Source of the DNA: Sialis fuliginosa
Taxonomy: Eukaryota > Arthropoda > Insecta > Megaloptera > Sialidae
Assembly (NCBI GenBank): GCA_961205875.1
Contig: OY540821.1
Span: forward strand, 3,038,001 to 3,102,000
Direction of reading: 5' to 3'
DNA: 64,000 bases
The position numbers and the translations under genes were made by a program. Each line of letters begins with the position of its first letter. Position 1 is the first letter of the stretch. Shown piece after piece: positions 7,929 through 19,359 of this stretch. Under the pieces are notes generated by a model. It saw only the letters and a list, made by a program, of their open reading frames with translations. It made no database searches and was not told the origin of the DNA.

Positions 7929-8693
7929 ATATTACCACTACCACCACAGTTGCTTTATGTACATATAAATAATAATAATATTAATACCTATGTATTTTAG
8001 TATAAATAAATAAATAATAATAAAAATAAATTATTTTTTAATTTATTTAGTACCTTGTTTCTAATTATAATTTAAATGGTTAGACTTACCCCAACAATTC
8101 ATAGTTTTGGGTTTACACAAAACATATTTAAACTTCACTGATTCATACACATATACACAACACATAACAACATATACACTGCAACTGTTTGAAATAGTTT
8201 TCTACAGCATCATCATTAATTAATCACTTCATCCATGTTTTAATCACAGATGCATATATATCCACACATTCAAACACACATACACACACACACACACATA
8301 TATAAAAACTTTAGTATTCCGTAACACAATTATATGATATTATATTCGATATACAAAAGTAAGTATATATCCAATTATATAATAATAATAATAAAATATT
8401 GACTGGGTTTTATAAGTTGTACGAATTAAACTAAAATATTATTGAGTTTGTGTTATGTATAATCATACTCGGAATTAAATTTATCTCCGCCTACATAGTA
8501 ACATTATCGTATCTAGAACGTAGTATCGAGTTTTGTCTTTCAATTTAAATAAATTATTATTATTATAAGCTTTTTTTATTTTATTTCAGATCCTCGATAT
8601 ATTGGTTTTTATATAAGTGGGGGGGATTGTTGATATAATTCAACTATAATGAAATTTTATTTTATAATTATAAAGTAAAGTAAGGTAGTTATT
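7929..8693. other. AT-rich spacer with CA repeat and possible acceptor
   Basis: Contains AATAAATAAATAATAATAAA poly(A)-type signals just after the 153-aa gene (about 8003-8031), a short CA microsatellite (8273-8300), and a good splice acceptor (TTTATTTTATTTCAG ending at 8589) that could accept one of the upstream leader donors for the next gene. No open frame is supported. Confidence 0.4.
8610..8645 (+). promoter_or_regulatory. Possible promoter of the 50-aa gene
   Basis: TATATAAG at 8610-8617 is followed 32 bases later by TTCAACT (A at 8642), an initiator-like word, ahead of the ATG at 8694. Confidence 0.35.
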
Positions 8694-8846
8694 ATGGATC
8701 AGACACTTGGTTCATTGTTGTCGGAATATAGCGTATTACCTATCTTAAAATATGAAGTGCGGTTATTCTATAAAGATTTGAAAATGTGTATTCGTCGGAA
8801 TGATTACAATACTGTGAAGGAAATTTTATCAGATCGCAGTGTTTGA
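8694..8846 (+). CDS. 50-aa ORF, truncated paralogue of the 162-aa gene
   Basis: ATG at 8694 to TGA at 8844-8846. Its C-terminal half contains DLKMCIRRNDYNTVKEILSD, which aligns without gaps to KLKTAIARNDYTTIQHIIDN in the gene starting at 9274: the shared pattern is L-K-x2-I-x-R-N-D-Y-x-T-[IV]-x2-I-[IL]. The N-terminal part is unrelated. It is therefore a partial duplicate, either a genuine short protein with its own TATA/initiator or the remnant of a longer copy. The helix pattern resembles an ankyrin-like or other helical repeat, but no family is assigned. Confidence 0.45.
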   Translation: MDQTLGSLLSEYSVLPILKYEVRLFYKDLKMCIRRNDYNTVKEILSDRSV

Positions 8847-9273
8847 AATAATGTGCATGACGTATGAAAATCTTATCAATTTAAAATTTAATAATAATAA
8901 TTAAATTAAACGAAAAAGGTAGAGGCGGTTTAAAAGAGTAGGGATAAATATGATGTCACAAGCTATTTTTAGATTACAATTAAATTAAACGAAAAACGTG
9001 GAGGGGATAAATATGATGTCACAATCTATTTTTATCTTAATTAGGTGGGGGAAAATATAATGGGTGGGGGGGAGAAGATAAAATATTAATTATTCTTAAG
9101 ATTTTTTTTCATTAAGTGCATATTCAGCAACATAAACGTATATCTATATAACATATATATAAATATAATAAACATTATCGTGACGTTAATATAATAAATA
9201 ACAACAATATTAGTAATAATATATGTATATATATAAATTTAAAAAAATAAGAAATTTTCTATTTAACTACAAT
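8847..9273. other. Short intergenic region with direct duplication
   Basis: An approximately 63-80-base segment is duplicated: GGGATAAATATGATGTCACA occurs at 8941-8960 and 9004-9023, each preceded by TAAATTAAACGAAAAA-type sequence (8902, 8981). TGATGTCA is a CRE/AP-1-like word, so these could be upstream control elements of the 162-aa gene. A TATATATAAATATA tract lies at about 9155-9175. Confidence 0.45.
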
Positions 9274-9762
9274 ATGGAATCAGTGATAGAAAAATTGAAA
9301 ACAGCCATTGCGCGTAACGACTACACAACGATTCAACATATTATAGATAACCAACAACAACAACAACAAATAATCGATGACAGTTTTCTATTGGATTGTA
9401 TTCAGTGGGATAACCCGAAAAATATTTTTATGTCAGTATTTACGTCGTTGAAATTGGAAGATTCAAAACAACTTTTGAAAATATTAGACAAGTGTTTCGA
9501 TTTTGCTGTTAACTACAAGCGACCTGAATTATTAGAAACTATTTTCGAGATAGCTGAAATGAATAACGTTGAATTATCCTTCGATCCTCTAGGAAAAGAT
9601 AAACCTCTATGTGATTGGTTATTACATAATATTGAAAACAGTGTGCATTACAACAGAGACTGTGTTTGTAAATATAAAAAAGACTCAGGATTTTGTCCAT
9701 ATAACGATGTTAAGGATTATTTAAATGTTTACCAATTAATAAAATCAAAATATAACATGTAA
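9274..9762 (+). CDS. Helical accessory protein (162 aa), function unknown
   Basis: The ATG at 9274 (after AACTACAAT) is preferred over an in-frame ATG 51 bases upstream, because the intervening codons are AT-rich filler and the paralogue supports this N-terminus. The N-terminal helix pair (KLKTAIARNDYTTIQHIIDN, about 7-26) resembles an ankyrin-type repeat; a polyglutamine run (28-33) follows, then two further helical segments (about 57-75 and 82-99). The C-terminal part has C-x-C-x7-C (CVCKYKKDSGFC, about 129-140), a possible metal site. It is the last gene before the element's right end. The family is not recognised; an ankyrin-like host-interaction protein is the most I would suggest. Confidence 0.6.
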   Translation: MESVIEKLKTAIARNDYTTIQHIIDNQQQQQQIIDDSFLLDCIQWDNPKNIFMSVFTSLKLEDSKQLLKILDKCFDFAVNYKRPELLETIFEIAEMNNVELSFDPLGKDKPLCDWLLHNIENSVHYNRDCVCKYKKDSGFCPYNDVKDYLNVYQLIKSKYNM

Positions 9763-10394
9763 GTTTTAAAATCTTTGAATAATTATTGATTTATGCATTA
9801 TATTGTGTTGTATTTGTTATTTTTTTTTTTTTTAGTACAATAATTACATATATATTTTTCTTGTATTTTGTTATTTTAAAGTTAAATATTGTTCAGTGCA
9901 TCGTATGTTTTGTGCTAGAAATATATTTCATTGTTTAGTGTATTTTTCAATTTAATTGTTTAAATAGTTTTGAGTTATTGTTTAAGTGATTTTGAATTAT
10001 TGTTTAGTTACATTCTATATATTTAATTATTCTATGTTCAGTGTATGTACATAAATTTTACGAATTATTATTATTAACTACTATATTTTTTAATTTAATT
10101 GTTTAAAGATTTTTGAGTAATTGTTAATAAATAAATAAAATAATATATTATATTCTCAGACTTTTCATTAAAGCACTTATTTTTACGTAATTTTTCAGAT
10201 ATATTTCACTAGTATTGTTACAATCATAAATATTCACAACAATACAAAAAATTATATTATAATTATTATTATTGTTACAACATCAACAATGCATCAGATT
10301 AATTTTTACCGGTATTGTTACAAACATAAATAGTCACAACAATGTATTGATATTGCATTGTTATTATTATTATTAACAACAATAGCATCAGATT
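9763..10394. other. AT-rich subterminal region
   Basis: No gene. Contains several poly(A)-type signals and a direct repeat spaced 100 bases apart: GTATTGTTACAA followed by CATAAATA-T/G-TCACAACAAT at about 10213-10245 and 10313-10343. Subterminal repeats of this kind are common near transposon ends. Confidence 0.4.
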
Positions 10395-10674
10395 TCAAAA
10401 ATCCGGGATCCGCCCCCCGCACCCCGCATCCGCCCCCCTACACTTTTTATACATCCCCTCTCCACACCTGCAAAGACCTCGCACCTGCAAAGGTCATTGA
10501 CATACGCACCTGCAAAGTTTTGCACCTGCAAAGTGAACTTTGCACCTGCAAAGTTCATTCACCTCTCAGATCACACCTGCTATCTCAAGGTCATTTACAT
10601 TTAGGTCAAGGTCATTGACATTTAACACCTGCAAGGTCAAGGTCATGACCCGCCTATCGAGTCTTCCTACTACT
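10395..10674. repeat. Candidate right terminal repeat of the Polinton, with repeated CACCTGC and TCAAGGTCA words
   Basis: Composition switches abruptly from AT-rich to GC-richer sequence. CACCTGC occurs seven times (starts 10465, 10482, 10507, 10523, 10543, 10574, 10626), most followed by AAAG. TCAAGGTCA, the FTZ-F1/ERR half-site, occurs exactly three times (10585, 10606, 10637). The block ends in CCTACTACT at 10674; its complement begins AGTAGTAGG, consistent with the AG-initial ends I recall for Polintons. The next six bases, TTCGAT, would be the target duplication. The partner repeat is outside the window, so the boundary is inferred. Confidence 0.45.
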
Positions 10675-10698
10675 TTCGATACTCTGTATAGTTCCGTG

Positions 10699-10955
10699 CA
10701 GTGGCGTACCGTAGGTTTCTGTCGCCTGTGGCAGATGGCAATCTGCCACCCCCTGCACTTTTTGTTAAATATATAAATTTAAGACCTTTTTTCAAATTTG
10801 CCGCTGGCAATCTACAATTTTGCGCTTTCTAGTAATTATAATGATCTTTTTTTGTTGTTACCTCAACTTTACCGCCCCCAATCCACAATTTTACCACTCT
10901 AAACAAACTGCTGCCCGGGAGAAATGCCCCATTTTCCCCCCTTGGTACGCTATTG
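10699..10955. mobile_element. hAT-type MITE, 257 bp
   Basis: Inverted ends CAGTGGCGTACC and GGTACGCTATTG are flanked by GTTCCGTG (10691-10698) and GTTTCGGG (10956-10963), an 8-bp duplication with two mismatches. Contains no coding capacity. Confidence 0.55.
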
Positions 10956-10963
10956 GTTTCGGG

Positions 10964-13357
10964 CGTTCCGGGAGTCCAGCTGAAATAACATTTCTATAAC
11001 TCGAGTTGTCAATTAAAAACTGGATAACAATATGAACAGTGAACAGTATAATTAAGTGTATTTATTTAATAACAAAATAGGCAGTTTTTTATAGGCCATA
11101 TCCTACATTTCTATTTGAATATTTATAAATTGGTGGCGCCACTGATTAGAAACGTCTGGAATAATTTTAATTTATATTTTTCTTGTTATTTCTTGCTACG
11201 AATAAACTTGTTAGTTTTCATGTAATAGTTTGAATTAATTAAGTCAGTATTGAGTAGCGTTTGCTAACGTATGCATGTATGTAACTATAGCTATCCTTAT
11301 AGTTTATGCATTTAATAGAATATATATATTTTATTTATATCACACCACTGTGGTATATGCCATATTTTAATATTAAAGTTTATAGTAAATGAAATTTAAG
11401 TTTTTTTTTTTTTAACTTTCTTTGTTTATGTGTATTGTGAAAGTGAAACTGTATGTCCATTATCCTTGTCTTATCCTAACCTCAAGTGCAGTTCACTGGA
11501 TGCAGTCAATGATACAAACCACCAAGAAAGACAACTGTAAGTACAATTTGAATAATTATAAAAATGTACCATTCTACACTCGGGCAGTCCACGCACGCTA
11601 TATAGGTTAAAGGTTATATTACTTAACCTACCTTTACCCAATACACTGACCTTGGGTTGCATAAAGCAAAATTAACCACGATTAGTTAATCGGTTGTTTT
11701 CAAATCATAATTAATGTTAATTCTTAACTTAATCTCAATTTGTAAACGAACAATTCACTAAATATGAAAATTTTTTACCTTATAAAATTTATCATAACCG
11801 TTATTGTTTTGTAGAATTGACGTAATAATGATTTGAAAACAACTTATTAACTAATTACGATTAATTTTGCTTTATGCAACTCAAGGTAATTTGTATATAT
11901 GGTGACCAGATTTTAGTTTTGGTGCCTGTAGGGGGCTTTAAAGCAAATCCAAAAAAACAAAAAAATTGTATACCATGACAACAATGTCAAAATGTACATC
12001 CCAATTAGTAGAATTTGACCATAATTTTTATTTCTTTCTAACTCAAAAATGGCGCCGGTAGGGGGCTAAACGCAGTATTTTATTTTGCCCCCCCTCCCTC
12101 TAACTCTGTAACTACCGGCTCAAAAAATCTGATAATTTGGTAACGAGGTATTGGTGGGACTACCAACGAAAAATACTAAAGTCAACAATTTAATTTTAAA
12201 TTTTGGAATAATAGGGAGGGGTGTAATAGAATTTAAAAATTTAATTTTCATATCTAGGCATGTGGTATGTCAAAATGTACATCTCAATTAGTATAACATG
12301 ACCATTTTTTTTTCTAACTCAAAAAGGGCGCCTGTAGGGGGCTAAAAGCAATGTTTTATTCTGCCCCCCCCCCTCTAACTCTATAACTACTGGCTCAAAA
12401 AATCTGAAAAAAATTTGGTAACGAAGCTTTGGTGGGACTACCAACGACAAATATTAAAATCAACAATATAATTTTAAATTTTGGAATTATAGGGAGGGGC
12501 GTCATAGAATTTTTTATTTTGATATCTAGGCAAGTGGGGTGTCAAAATATAGATCTCAATTAGTAGAACTTGACACTTTTATATATTTTTTTCTAACTTA
12601 AAAATGCACCTGTAAGTGGTTCCAAACATTTCACGGACATCAGATGGGGCTAATATTTTAGATATGAATAAACATCTCAAGAGAAGTGTTAAATATACAA
12701 AAATATTCAGGGCATTCCATTTAAAAAAAATTACCTTAAGCGTGCCACACTTTTTTGTAGCATCCTGTATATTTGAAAATGATTTCTATGTATGTGCATT
12801 TACCCACAGTTTACATCTGCATTAGAAATATTTTTTTATTTGTTATGGTCTACGAGCTATCGAACTTCCACAGACTTTTGCCCGACCCTGTATAATATTA
12901 ATATTTTTACAATCTTGTGGTGGTAATTTTTAGGTTTCCGTATAAAACTAGGAAACCTTTTAGTTTCGCCATGTCCGTCCGTCCGTCTGTCCTCAAAAAT
13001 TTTAAGCCGATTAAGATGAAATTTGGTATACGGACGAAGACTGATAACCCAAAAACAGAAATGATAATATTTTTGAAAAACAATTTTTTTGGACCCCCTT
13101 TCCATAGACTGAAAAGTATATTCATTTAACATTGTAAATGTTTATTTAGTACTTTCAATGAACACTGTAGCTAGAATAGTTTATAAAAAAAATTGAAATA
13201 ACTCTTATTTATAAATCGTAATGACTACGGAAACCTATTATGTGCGTGCCCAACACGCACTTGACCGTTTTATTTATAAAAATAATTTGAAAGTTTAAAA
13301 CTTAAAATTTGCATTAATTCTTTTATATTTTTACTAACCATGATTTTATCTATTTTC
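10964..13357. other. Non-coding repeat-rich host sequence
   Basis: No gene supported. 11640-11895 holds an imperfect inverted repeat (TTGGGTTGCATAAAGCAAAATT against AATTTTGCTTTATGCAACTC). 11900-12640 carries two or three tandem diverged units with GGCGCC(T/G)GTAGGGGGCTAAA and TATCTAGGCA(T/A)GTGG, also found in the inverted-repeat composite at 22-25.5 kb and at 55 kb. 12900-13135 is a TCCGTCCGTC-containing repeat whose second copy is at 48848-49030. Confidence 0.5.
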
Positions 13358-14154
13358 AGTGCTCAAAAATGGTTACAAGTTGCTGGGGTAAATTACGACA
13401 ATGCACGTCTCAAATTCATTTGCGAGCGTCATTTTCATCAAAATGATTACTACAATGTACAAACAAAAAACTTTTACCCATGTTACAACAGGTATAGTAC
13501 AACTACATCCTGAACTTGAACCATTGCCAAGTACTAGTGCTGAACCATCATCTGTTCAACTTGTAAACCTGAACGTGCTGACGAATCTAATGAATCAGAA
13601 CTAAGTCTCGACATGCTATCTTTTATTCCGATAACTTCTGAATCTTACGACACAGATTCGTCTGCGAGACCTGTAAGCGGGCAAGGAAGTGTCACTCGAA
13701 CATATGGAGATATTATTCGAAGGAAAGCAAACATCTAAGAAAAGTTGCAATGAAGAATAAGAACAAGATAAACGTCGTATTAAAATCATAGACAATAGAA
13801 GATATTTGGCGGCTAACGATATTTTTAAAGATTTGAGTTCTGACGCTGCTATACTTTAGAAATAAACGCCGCTCAGCAAAGGGTCGTCGGTGGACTTATG
13901 AAGAGAAAGTGGCTTGTGTTTCACTCTTCAAGAGAAGTCCAGCATGTTACTCGCTTCTTCGTAAAATGATACCGCTCCCGTCCAAAAATACTTTGTTAAG
14001 TTTTTTTGTCCATAGTAAATTTCCAAACAGGTGTTAATACTTTTATATTTGAACATCTAACTAAATGTGTGAGTGAGATGAAAAGTCATGATAGGTTTTG
14101 TATTCTTCTATTTGACGAAATGTCAATACAAGAACATATCTATTATGATAGGCC

Positions 14155-14337
14155 CAGGGTGTCCACTTTCTAGGAATTTCTTTAAAATTCTGAAAATAAA
14201 TTTAAGTTGACGAGCAAAAAAAGTCTTCAAATTTTTTGCACATTCTTGGGGGCCTCTCTATCACTTCTTGCCCCCGAGCCTCTAGTGGTCAGGGAAAAGT
14301 CAGGGAATTTTATTTTTTTAAAACAGTAGACACCCTG
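14155..14337. mobile_element. MITE inserted in the P transposase (CAGGGTGTC family)
   Basis: Ends are CAGGGTGTCCACTTTC and AGTAGACACCCTG, inverted. A second copy lies in CPOX intron 2 (38629-38830). Flanking bases do not form a clear duplication. 183 bp, non-coding. Confidence 0.6.
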
Positions 14338-14594
14338 AGCGCATCTAATTCTATCATTGGGTTTGAGGATCTTGGACATTTAGGCAGAACTAGCAATATT
14401 GCTAATCATGCACTGGTGTTCATGGTTCGAGATGTATGCCAAGATTTTAAGCAACCTGTATAAGCTTACTATTTTGAGCGAAATATAAATGCTAAGACAC
14501 TGGCTCTTTTAATCCCAGAGGTTTTTAAAGCTATCGAGGAGACAGGACTCGAGTACTCGCTACTGTCTGTGACATAGGTACCAATAACGTTATA

Positions 14595-15685
14595 GACCGG
14601 GAGCCATCAACCCCCAAAACATACGTCATCGAGTTTCGGGTTGAATTATTTATATTTGGATAGTTTTTCTACAGTAGGTAAAACAAATGTTGGTCGGCCG
14701 AGGCATATCTTTTCCAGTTATGTGCTAGCGCGGGTGTAAGGTACTTATTTTAGGTCGACTTTTACGTCATCGAGTTTCGGGCTGAATTATATGCCAAATT
14801 AAAGCAATAACAAATCTTTCGGTCGGTCAGCTCATATCTTGGCAGTTTGGTCAGTCCGACCAAAATTATCTTAAAAAATCCAATAATTAGCGAGGTGACT
14901 CTCGCCGATTTTGTTGCAATTTCGTATACTAATAGTCCAATCAATTCTAAGAGACACGTATTTTTTTATATGTGTGATAATGACCATTTATGGGGTGAAA
15001 ATCACCCTCAAAATTTTACAAAAAAATTTTTTTTACTATACCATTGAAATGCTTTTAAAAAAAACAATGTTTTTATGTATGCAACACTTTCTTCTAGGGT
15101 GTACAGTTTTTGCGTTATACAGAAAAAAACGAAAAATTCGTAAAATTTTGAGAGGTTTTCACCCCAAAAATGGTCGTTATCACTCATATAAAAAAATACA
15201 TGTCCCTTAGAATTGATTGGACTATTAGTATACGAAATTGCAACAAAATCGGGAGAGGGTCACCTCGCGAGTTATTGGACTTTTTTAAAGATAAATTTGG
15301 TCGACCGAAAGATTTAAAAAGTACATTGTTATACCTTTAATTTGGTATATAATTCAGCCTGAAACTCGATGACGTTAAAGTGCCCTTAAAATAACCCCCC
15401 TCTTTTGGTCGGTCTGCATTACCTGCCAAGATATGAGCTGGCTGACCGAAAGATTTTAAAAGTACATTGTTATAGTTTTAATTTGGCATATAGTTCAGCC
15501 TGAAACTCGATGACGTAAAAGAGCCCTTAAAATAACCCCCCTCTTTTGGTCGGTCTGCATTACCTGCCAAGATATGAGCTGGCTGACCGAAAGATTTTAA
15601 AAGTACATTGTTATAGCTTTAATTTGGCATATAATTCAGCCCGAAACTCGATAACGTATGTTTTGGGGGTTGATGGCTCCCGGTC
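14595..15685. mobile_element. Inverted-repeat element of 1.09 kb with TA target duplication, inside the P transposase
   Basis: Left end GACCGGGAGCCATCAACCCC and right end GGGGTTGATGGCTCCCGGTC are perfect inverted copies, each flanked by TA (14593-14594, 15686-15687). Removing the insert plus one TA restores reading continuity of the transposase from GTNNV to LGASFENP, apart from stops. Inside are repeated modules of the motif TCAGCC(T/C)GAAACTCGATGACGT in both orientations, so most of it can fold back. TA duplications suggest mobilisation by a Tc1/mariner-type enzyme. Confidence 0.7.
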
Positions 15686-16002
15686 TATTTAGGCCTTAAA
15701 GTAATTAGGAGCTTCCTTTGAAAATCCCACTTTTGTTTGTTGCGAGCGCACAATATCCACAATTTTTTATTCACCTCATTTGATCAAGTGCACTCGTAAT
15801 TTACTCCATCAATACCCGGTTGAATTTGATGATGCAACAGTGAAGGAACCAAAAAAGTTGCGAGATGGGACTATGTTGTCCAAGTATACGAAAAAGACAA
15901 ACTGCGTGAGGAAAGGTTTAAATTGTTTCCTACATTGAGATTTGATGCGAGTATCATTTGCAACAAAAGCGATGAGTAAGTCTATGTTCAGTGCAATATA
16001 CT

Positions 16003-16325
16003 CATGGGCGCCGGAGGGGGGGGGGGGTGCACTTGCACCCCCCTGGCAAAAAGAAAAAACTAAAAAAATTAAGAAATACAATTTTTAATTTAAAATTCAG
16101 GTCAGAATATAAAAGTGAGGACCTTTTTTTTTTTTGGTCGCGTCAAGTGTGCTCTGAAATTTTATAAATTTAAATAAGGAAAAATAAAAACTGAAGACCT
16201 TTTTTTTTTAGTTATGCTAAATGGAATACAAGTTTATTATTTTTTATTTTTTTATATATGTATAATTAATTTAATTTTATATATCTAGATGCACCCCCCT
16301 GTAAGAAATTCTGCCGGTGTCCATG
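16003..16325. mobile_element. hAT-type MITE, 323 bp, in the P transposase
   Basis: Flanked by perfect 8-bp duplications AATATACT (15995-16002 and 16326-16333). Inverted ends CATGGGCGCCGG and CCGGTGTCCATG. Contains G-rich and C-rich runs and no coding sequence. Confidence 0.75.
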
Positions 16326-16532
16326 AATATACTTATTGTATGATCACAGTGACCAACAGTCTGAAGTACTTGCCACCGCTGTGAAGATGATGAATGATCT
16401 GTTTTTGACAGTTTGAACTGCAGAGAGAAGACTCCAAAGGGACTAGATTGTTCTATCTTGTTTTGTAACAGAAGAATCCGATCATTGGAGGTATGTTAAC
16501 ATAAAATAATAGATATTTCTTCTAAAAACAAT

Positions 16533-17439
16533 CAGAGATGTGCAAAATGGTTGTCACAATGTATTTGAAATAATAATGCAAAATATTTAATAATTTTATT
16601 TCAAATGCAAAATGGTTTTTAAAAATTCCTTTCAAAATGCAAAATAGGTATTTTCAAAATGGTTTTTAAAATAAAATACTTTTCATTTATTTATTGTTTA
16701 TTTCAAATTTTGTAATTTTCAATACAACTGTTAAACGTAATAATTTTTTTTTGTTTAATTGAAATGAACCCTCGATTTAATGACTTCAACAGATTAGTAA
16801 ATTAGTTTCATTTTTTAAGAGTTTTACCATGTACATTTTCTACGATACAGATAATTGTCAGCTTATAAAAATTTTAATATTATTTAGAAGTTAATATCAA
16901 GGTTATTGTATTGGCCTAGCACCTTTAATTGTGAAGTATCCGTTTTTTTTTTCAATAAAAAAATAGATTTGATTTCGAAAAATTTAGTTTTTAATTTATA
17001 TGCAGAACACATGTACATTAACGCCGATTTTAGTTGTTGCATTTCCACACGTTGTTTGTCTGTAAGTCGCACTCTATTACTGTTACGGATGATATTTTTA
17101 ACGTGTCTTTACAAACAGCTGTCATGGCTTCCACGTATTTCTAGTTTTTCATTACTTTGAATAAACCTGGTTTTGAAACTATACGTGAATGTATGAGATT
17201 TATAATTACTAACTTATACATATATGGTCCAACGTTATTTCATGAAAATAGTTTGACATTACTTGATTTTAATTTTGTTTATAAAAATTCATTTTACATT
17301 TTCAATGTAAAAAATATTTGAAATGTAAATGCAAAAATGGTTTTTAGAGACATGCATTTAAAATAGAATATTGAAATAGGTATTTTGCATTTTGCATTTG
17401 CATTTTAAATGGATCCATTTCAAATAAGTCACATCTCTG
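16533..17439. mobile_element. hAT-type non-autonomous element, 907 bp, in an intron of the P transposase
   Basis: Inverted ends CAGAGATGTG and CACATCTCTG; flanks AAAACAAT (16525-16532) and AAAAAAAT (17440-17447) differ at one base of eight. Subterminal parts are rich in AAAATGCAAAATGG-type words. It lies within the transposase intron 16491-17492. An internal segment around 16895-17165 is related to one at 31735-32160. Confidence 0.65.
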
Positions 17440-18084
17440 AAAAAAATGATATTCATGATTCACTGATTTAAAATTTTATTTCATATGAACAGATTCTGGA
17501 CACGGATAGAACAAGAACTTCCACAAATTGGAGTTTTAACCGGAAGAACATTTCCTACAGATCACCTTCATTCAAAGTATGGGTGGAAACGAACCAAGCT
17601 GTGAAGAACGTTTGGCAGGAGATTAAATCATCAGGAATCAGGACTCATTGGAGAATTTGTTCGGAGCAGTTAGATCTTCTTGTGGATCCAATAAACATCC
17701 TACAGTTTCCCAATTTAAGGGAGCTTTAAAAACTTGTGTGATTTCTGGACTTGTAACACGGTCCTTTAAAAAGACCAATCGTGAGGAAGATAATTGTACA
17801 ATTTTAAGTGACCTAAGATCTTTATTTGATGTTGCTGGGTCATCTGTGAATATTCCAAGTGAAACAACAGGCGATATTAATATTCAATCATCTAGTAATG
17901 TTTCTCGCATTATAAACGACGGTTCGTTAGATCTTTCGTTATGTAATGCAGAAATTTTATCGGTGGTGAGCATTGCTATTGCAAAATTTCTTCTCCTTAA
18001 CATTTCATGTGATGACTGCAAATACTTAAATCCTGATTCCTTGAATGTTGTGAATGATATTATTCACCAGCACGACTATACACG

Positions 18085-19359
18085 TAGGGCATACAAAAAC
18101 CCGATAAAATTTCAAAAACCGGTTTTCGGTTTTTCATAAAGTGAAAAACCGGTTAACCGGTTTTTGGTCGGGTTTTTCAATTAAGTTTAAAAAATGTTTT
18201 AAACTATTTAAATAAAATAATATTTTAATATTAAAAAAATAAAACTTATTTAACTATACCTTTTCAAGTTCAAATTGAGACTATTCAATTTCAAATTGGG
18301 AATAATCAATTTCAAAATTGAGACTATTCAATTTCAAATTGAGACTTATCAACTGCAAATTGGGAACTATTAATTTTAAATTGGTAAAGATAGTTTAAAA
18401 GCTAGTATTAAAAGTGATATAGGTGAAGACAGTAAATATGACTCAAACTGAGTTTCGTTTACAGTAGCTAAAAAATATTGTACGAGAAAATATCACGAAA
18501 ATTATTGTTAATTATATTCGATATGTCACTCATGATATATAATTATATGATGCATTAATTATGATTTGTTAATTTGGACAATAGTAAATAATTGAGGGCC
18601 TGATTTTAAATAAAATTAAGAAATTAAAAATATTTAATATATGTTAACTTAATTAATAAATATTCGTAACAATAATATGTTAAATAATAATTGCAACCCT
18701 ATACACTATACAAGGCTCTAGCCTGGGAGTCTAGGATTAAGGGGGATCTGGCCCGGCGAGAAAAAATAAAAATCAGCGAATGGTATATTTACGTATTTAA
18801 ATTATTAATTGAATGACCGAAAAAAAGGCTGGACAAGAAAAAATTTCTTATGGGGTTCGCCAATAATTCAACAGGAGCTCGTGATAGTATGTGGAGGCCA
18901 TAATTGCAGCTATAGCAAATATATTTTGTTTTATAAAACATTATATTATATTGAAATAAATTGTTTATTTATTTTCATCTCAAATGTGGAATTTACAATT
19001 CTCAATTTGAAATTTATTATTCTAAATTTGAACTTAAAATGGTATAATCTCCTTTATTAACATTTTATTATATACTTCAGGAATGACCCTCAAATTCCAT
19101 TTACTCCGCTATAATATTTTTATTTACACATTACGCGTTATTTTATAGATGTCCCCCTTTTTTAATTTAAATGAATTCACAACATAAATACTTCATGAAT
19201 AACAGTAAAAAAATAAAATTATTTGTCACTTAAAGAAACAAAAAAATATATATATAATTGACTTTCGGTTTTTCGGGAAAAACCCGGTTTTACGGTTTTG
19301 GTAAATTTTAACAAAAAACCGGTTAACCGGTGTCGGTTAAAACCGGTTTACATGCCCTA
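18085..19359. mobile_element. CCGGTTTT-rich inverted-repeat element of about 1.27 kb
   Basis: Left end TAGGGCATAC and right end ATGCCCTA are inverted; both ends carry runs of AAAACCGGTTAACCGG. It splits the last readable part of the P transposase. The target duplication is unclear (TACAC is shared by both flanks). The interior holds tandem TTCAAATTGAGACTATTCAA-like units (18265-18390). Confidence 0.5.

Noticed and set aside
8273-8300. CRISPR or other spaced array in the CA-rich region
   Set aside because: It is a simple dinucleotide repeat; no spaced repeat arrays were seen anywhere in the window.
10358-10776. Two plus-strand open frames across the terminal repeat region
   Set aside because: They translate iterated CACCTGCAAAG and AAGGTCA words; no start context or domain.
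12857-13132. Overlapping open frames on both strands
   Set aside because: They lie in a dispersed TCCGTCCGTC repeat also found at 48848.
14147-14345. 8-bp target duplication around the CAGGGTGTC MITE
   Set aside because: Flanks GATAGGCC and AGCGCATC do not match, so no duplication is claimed.
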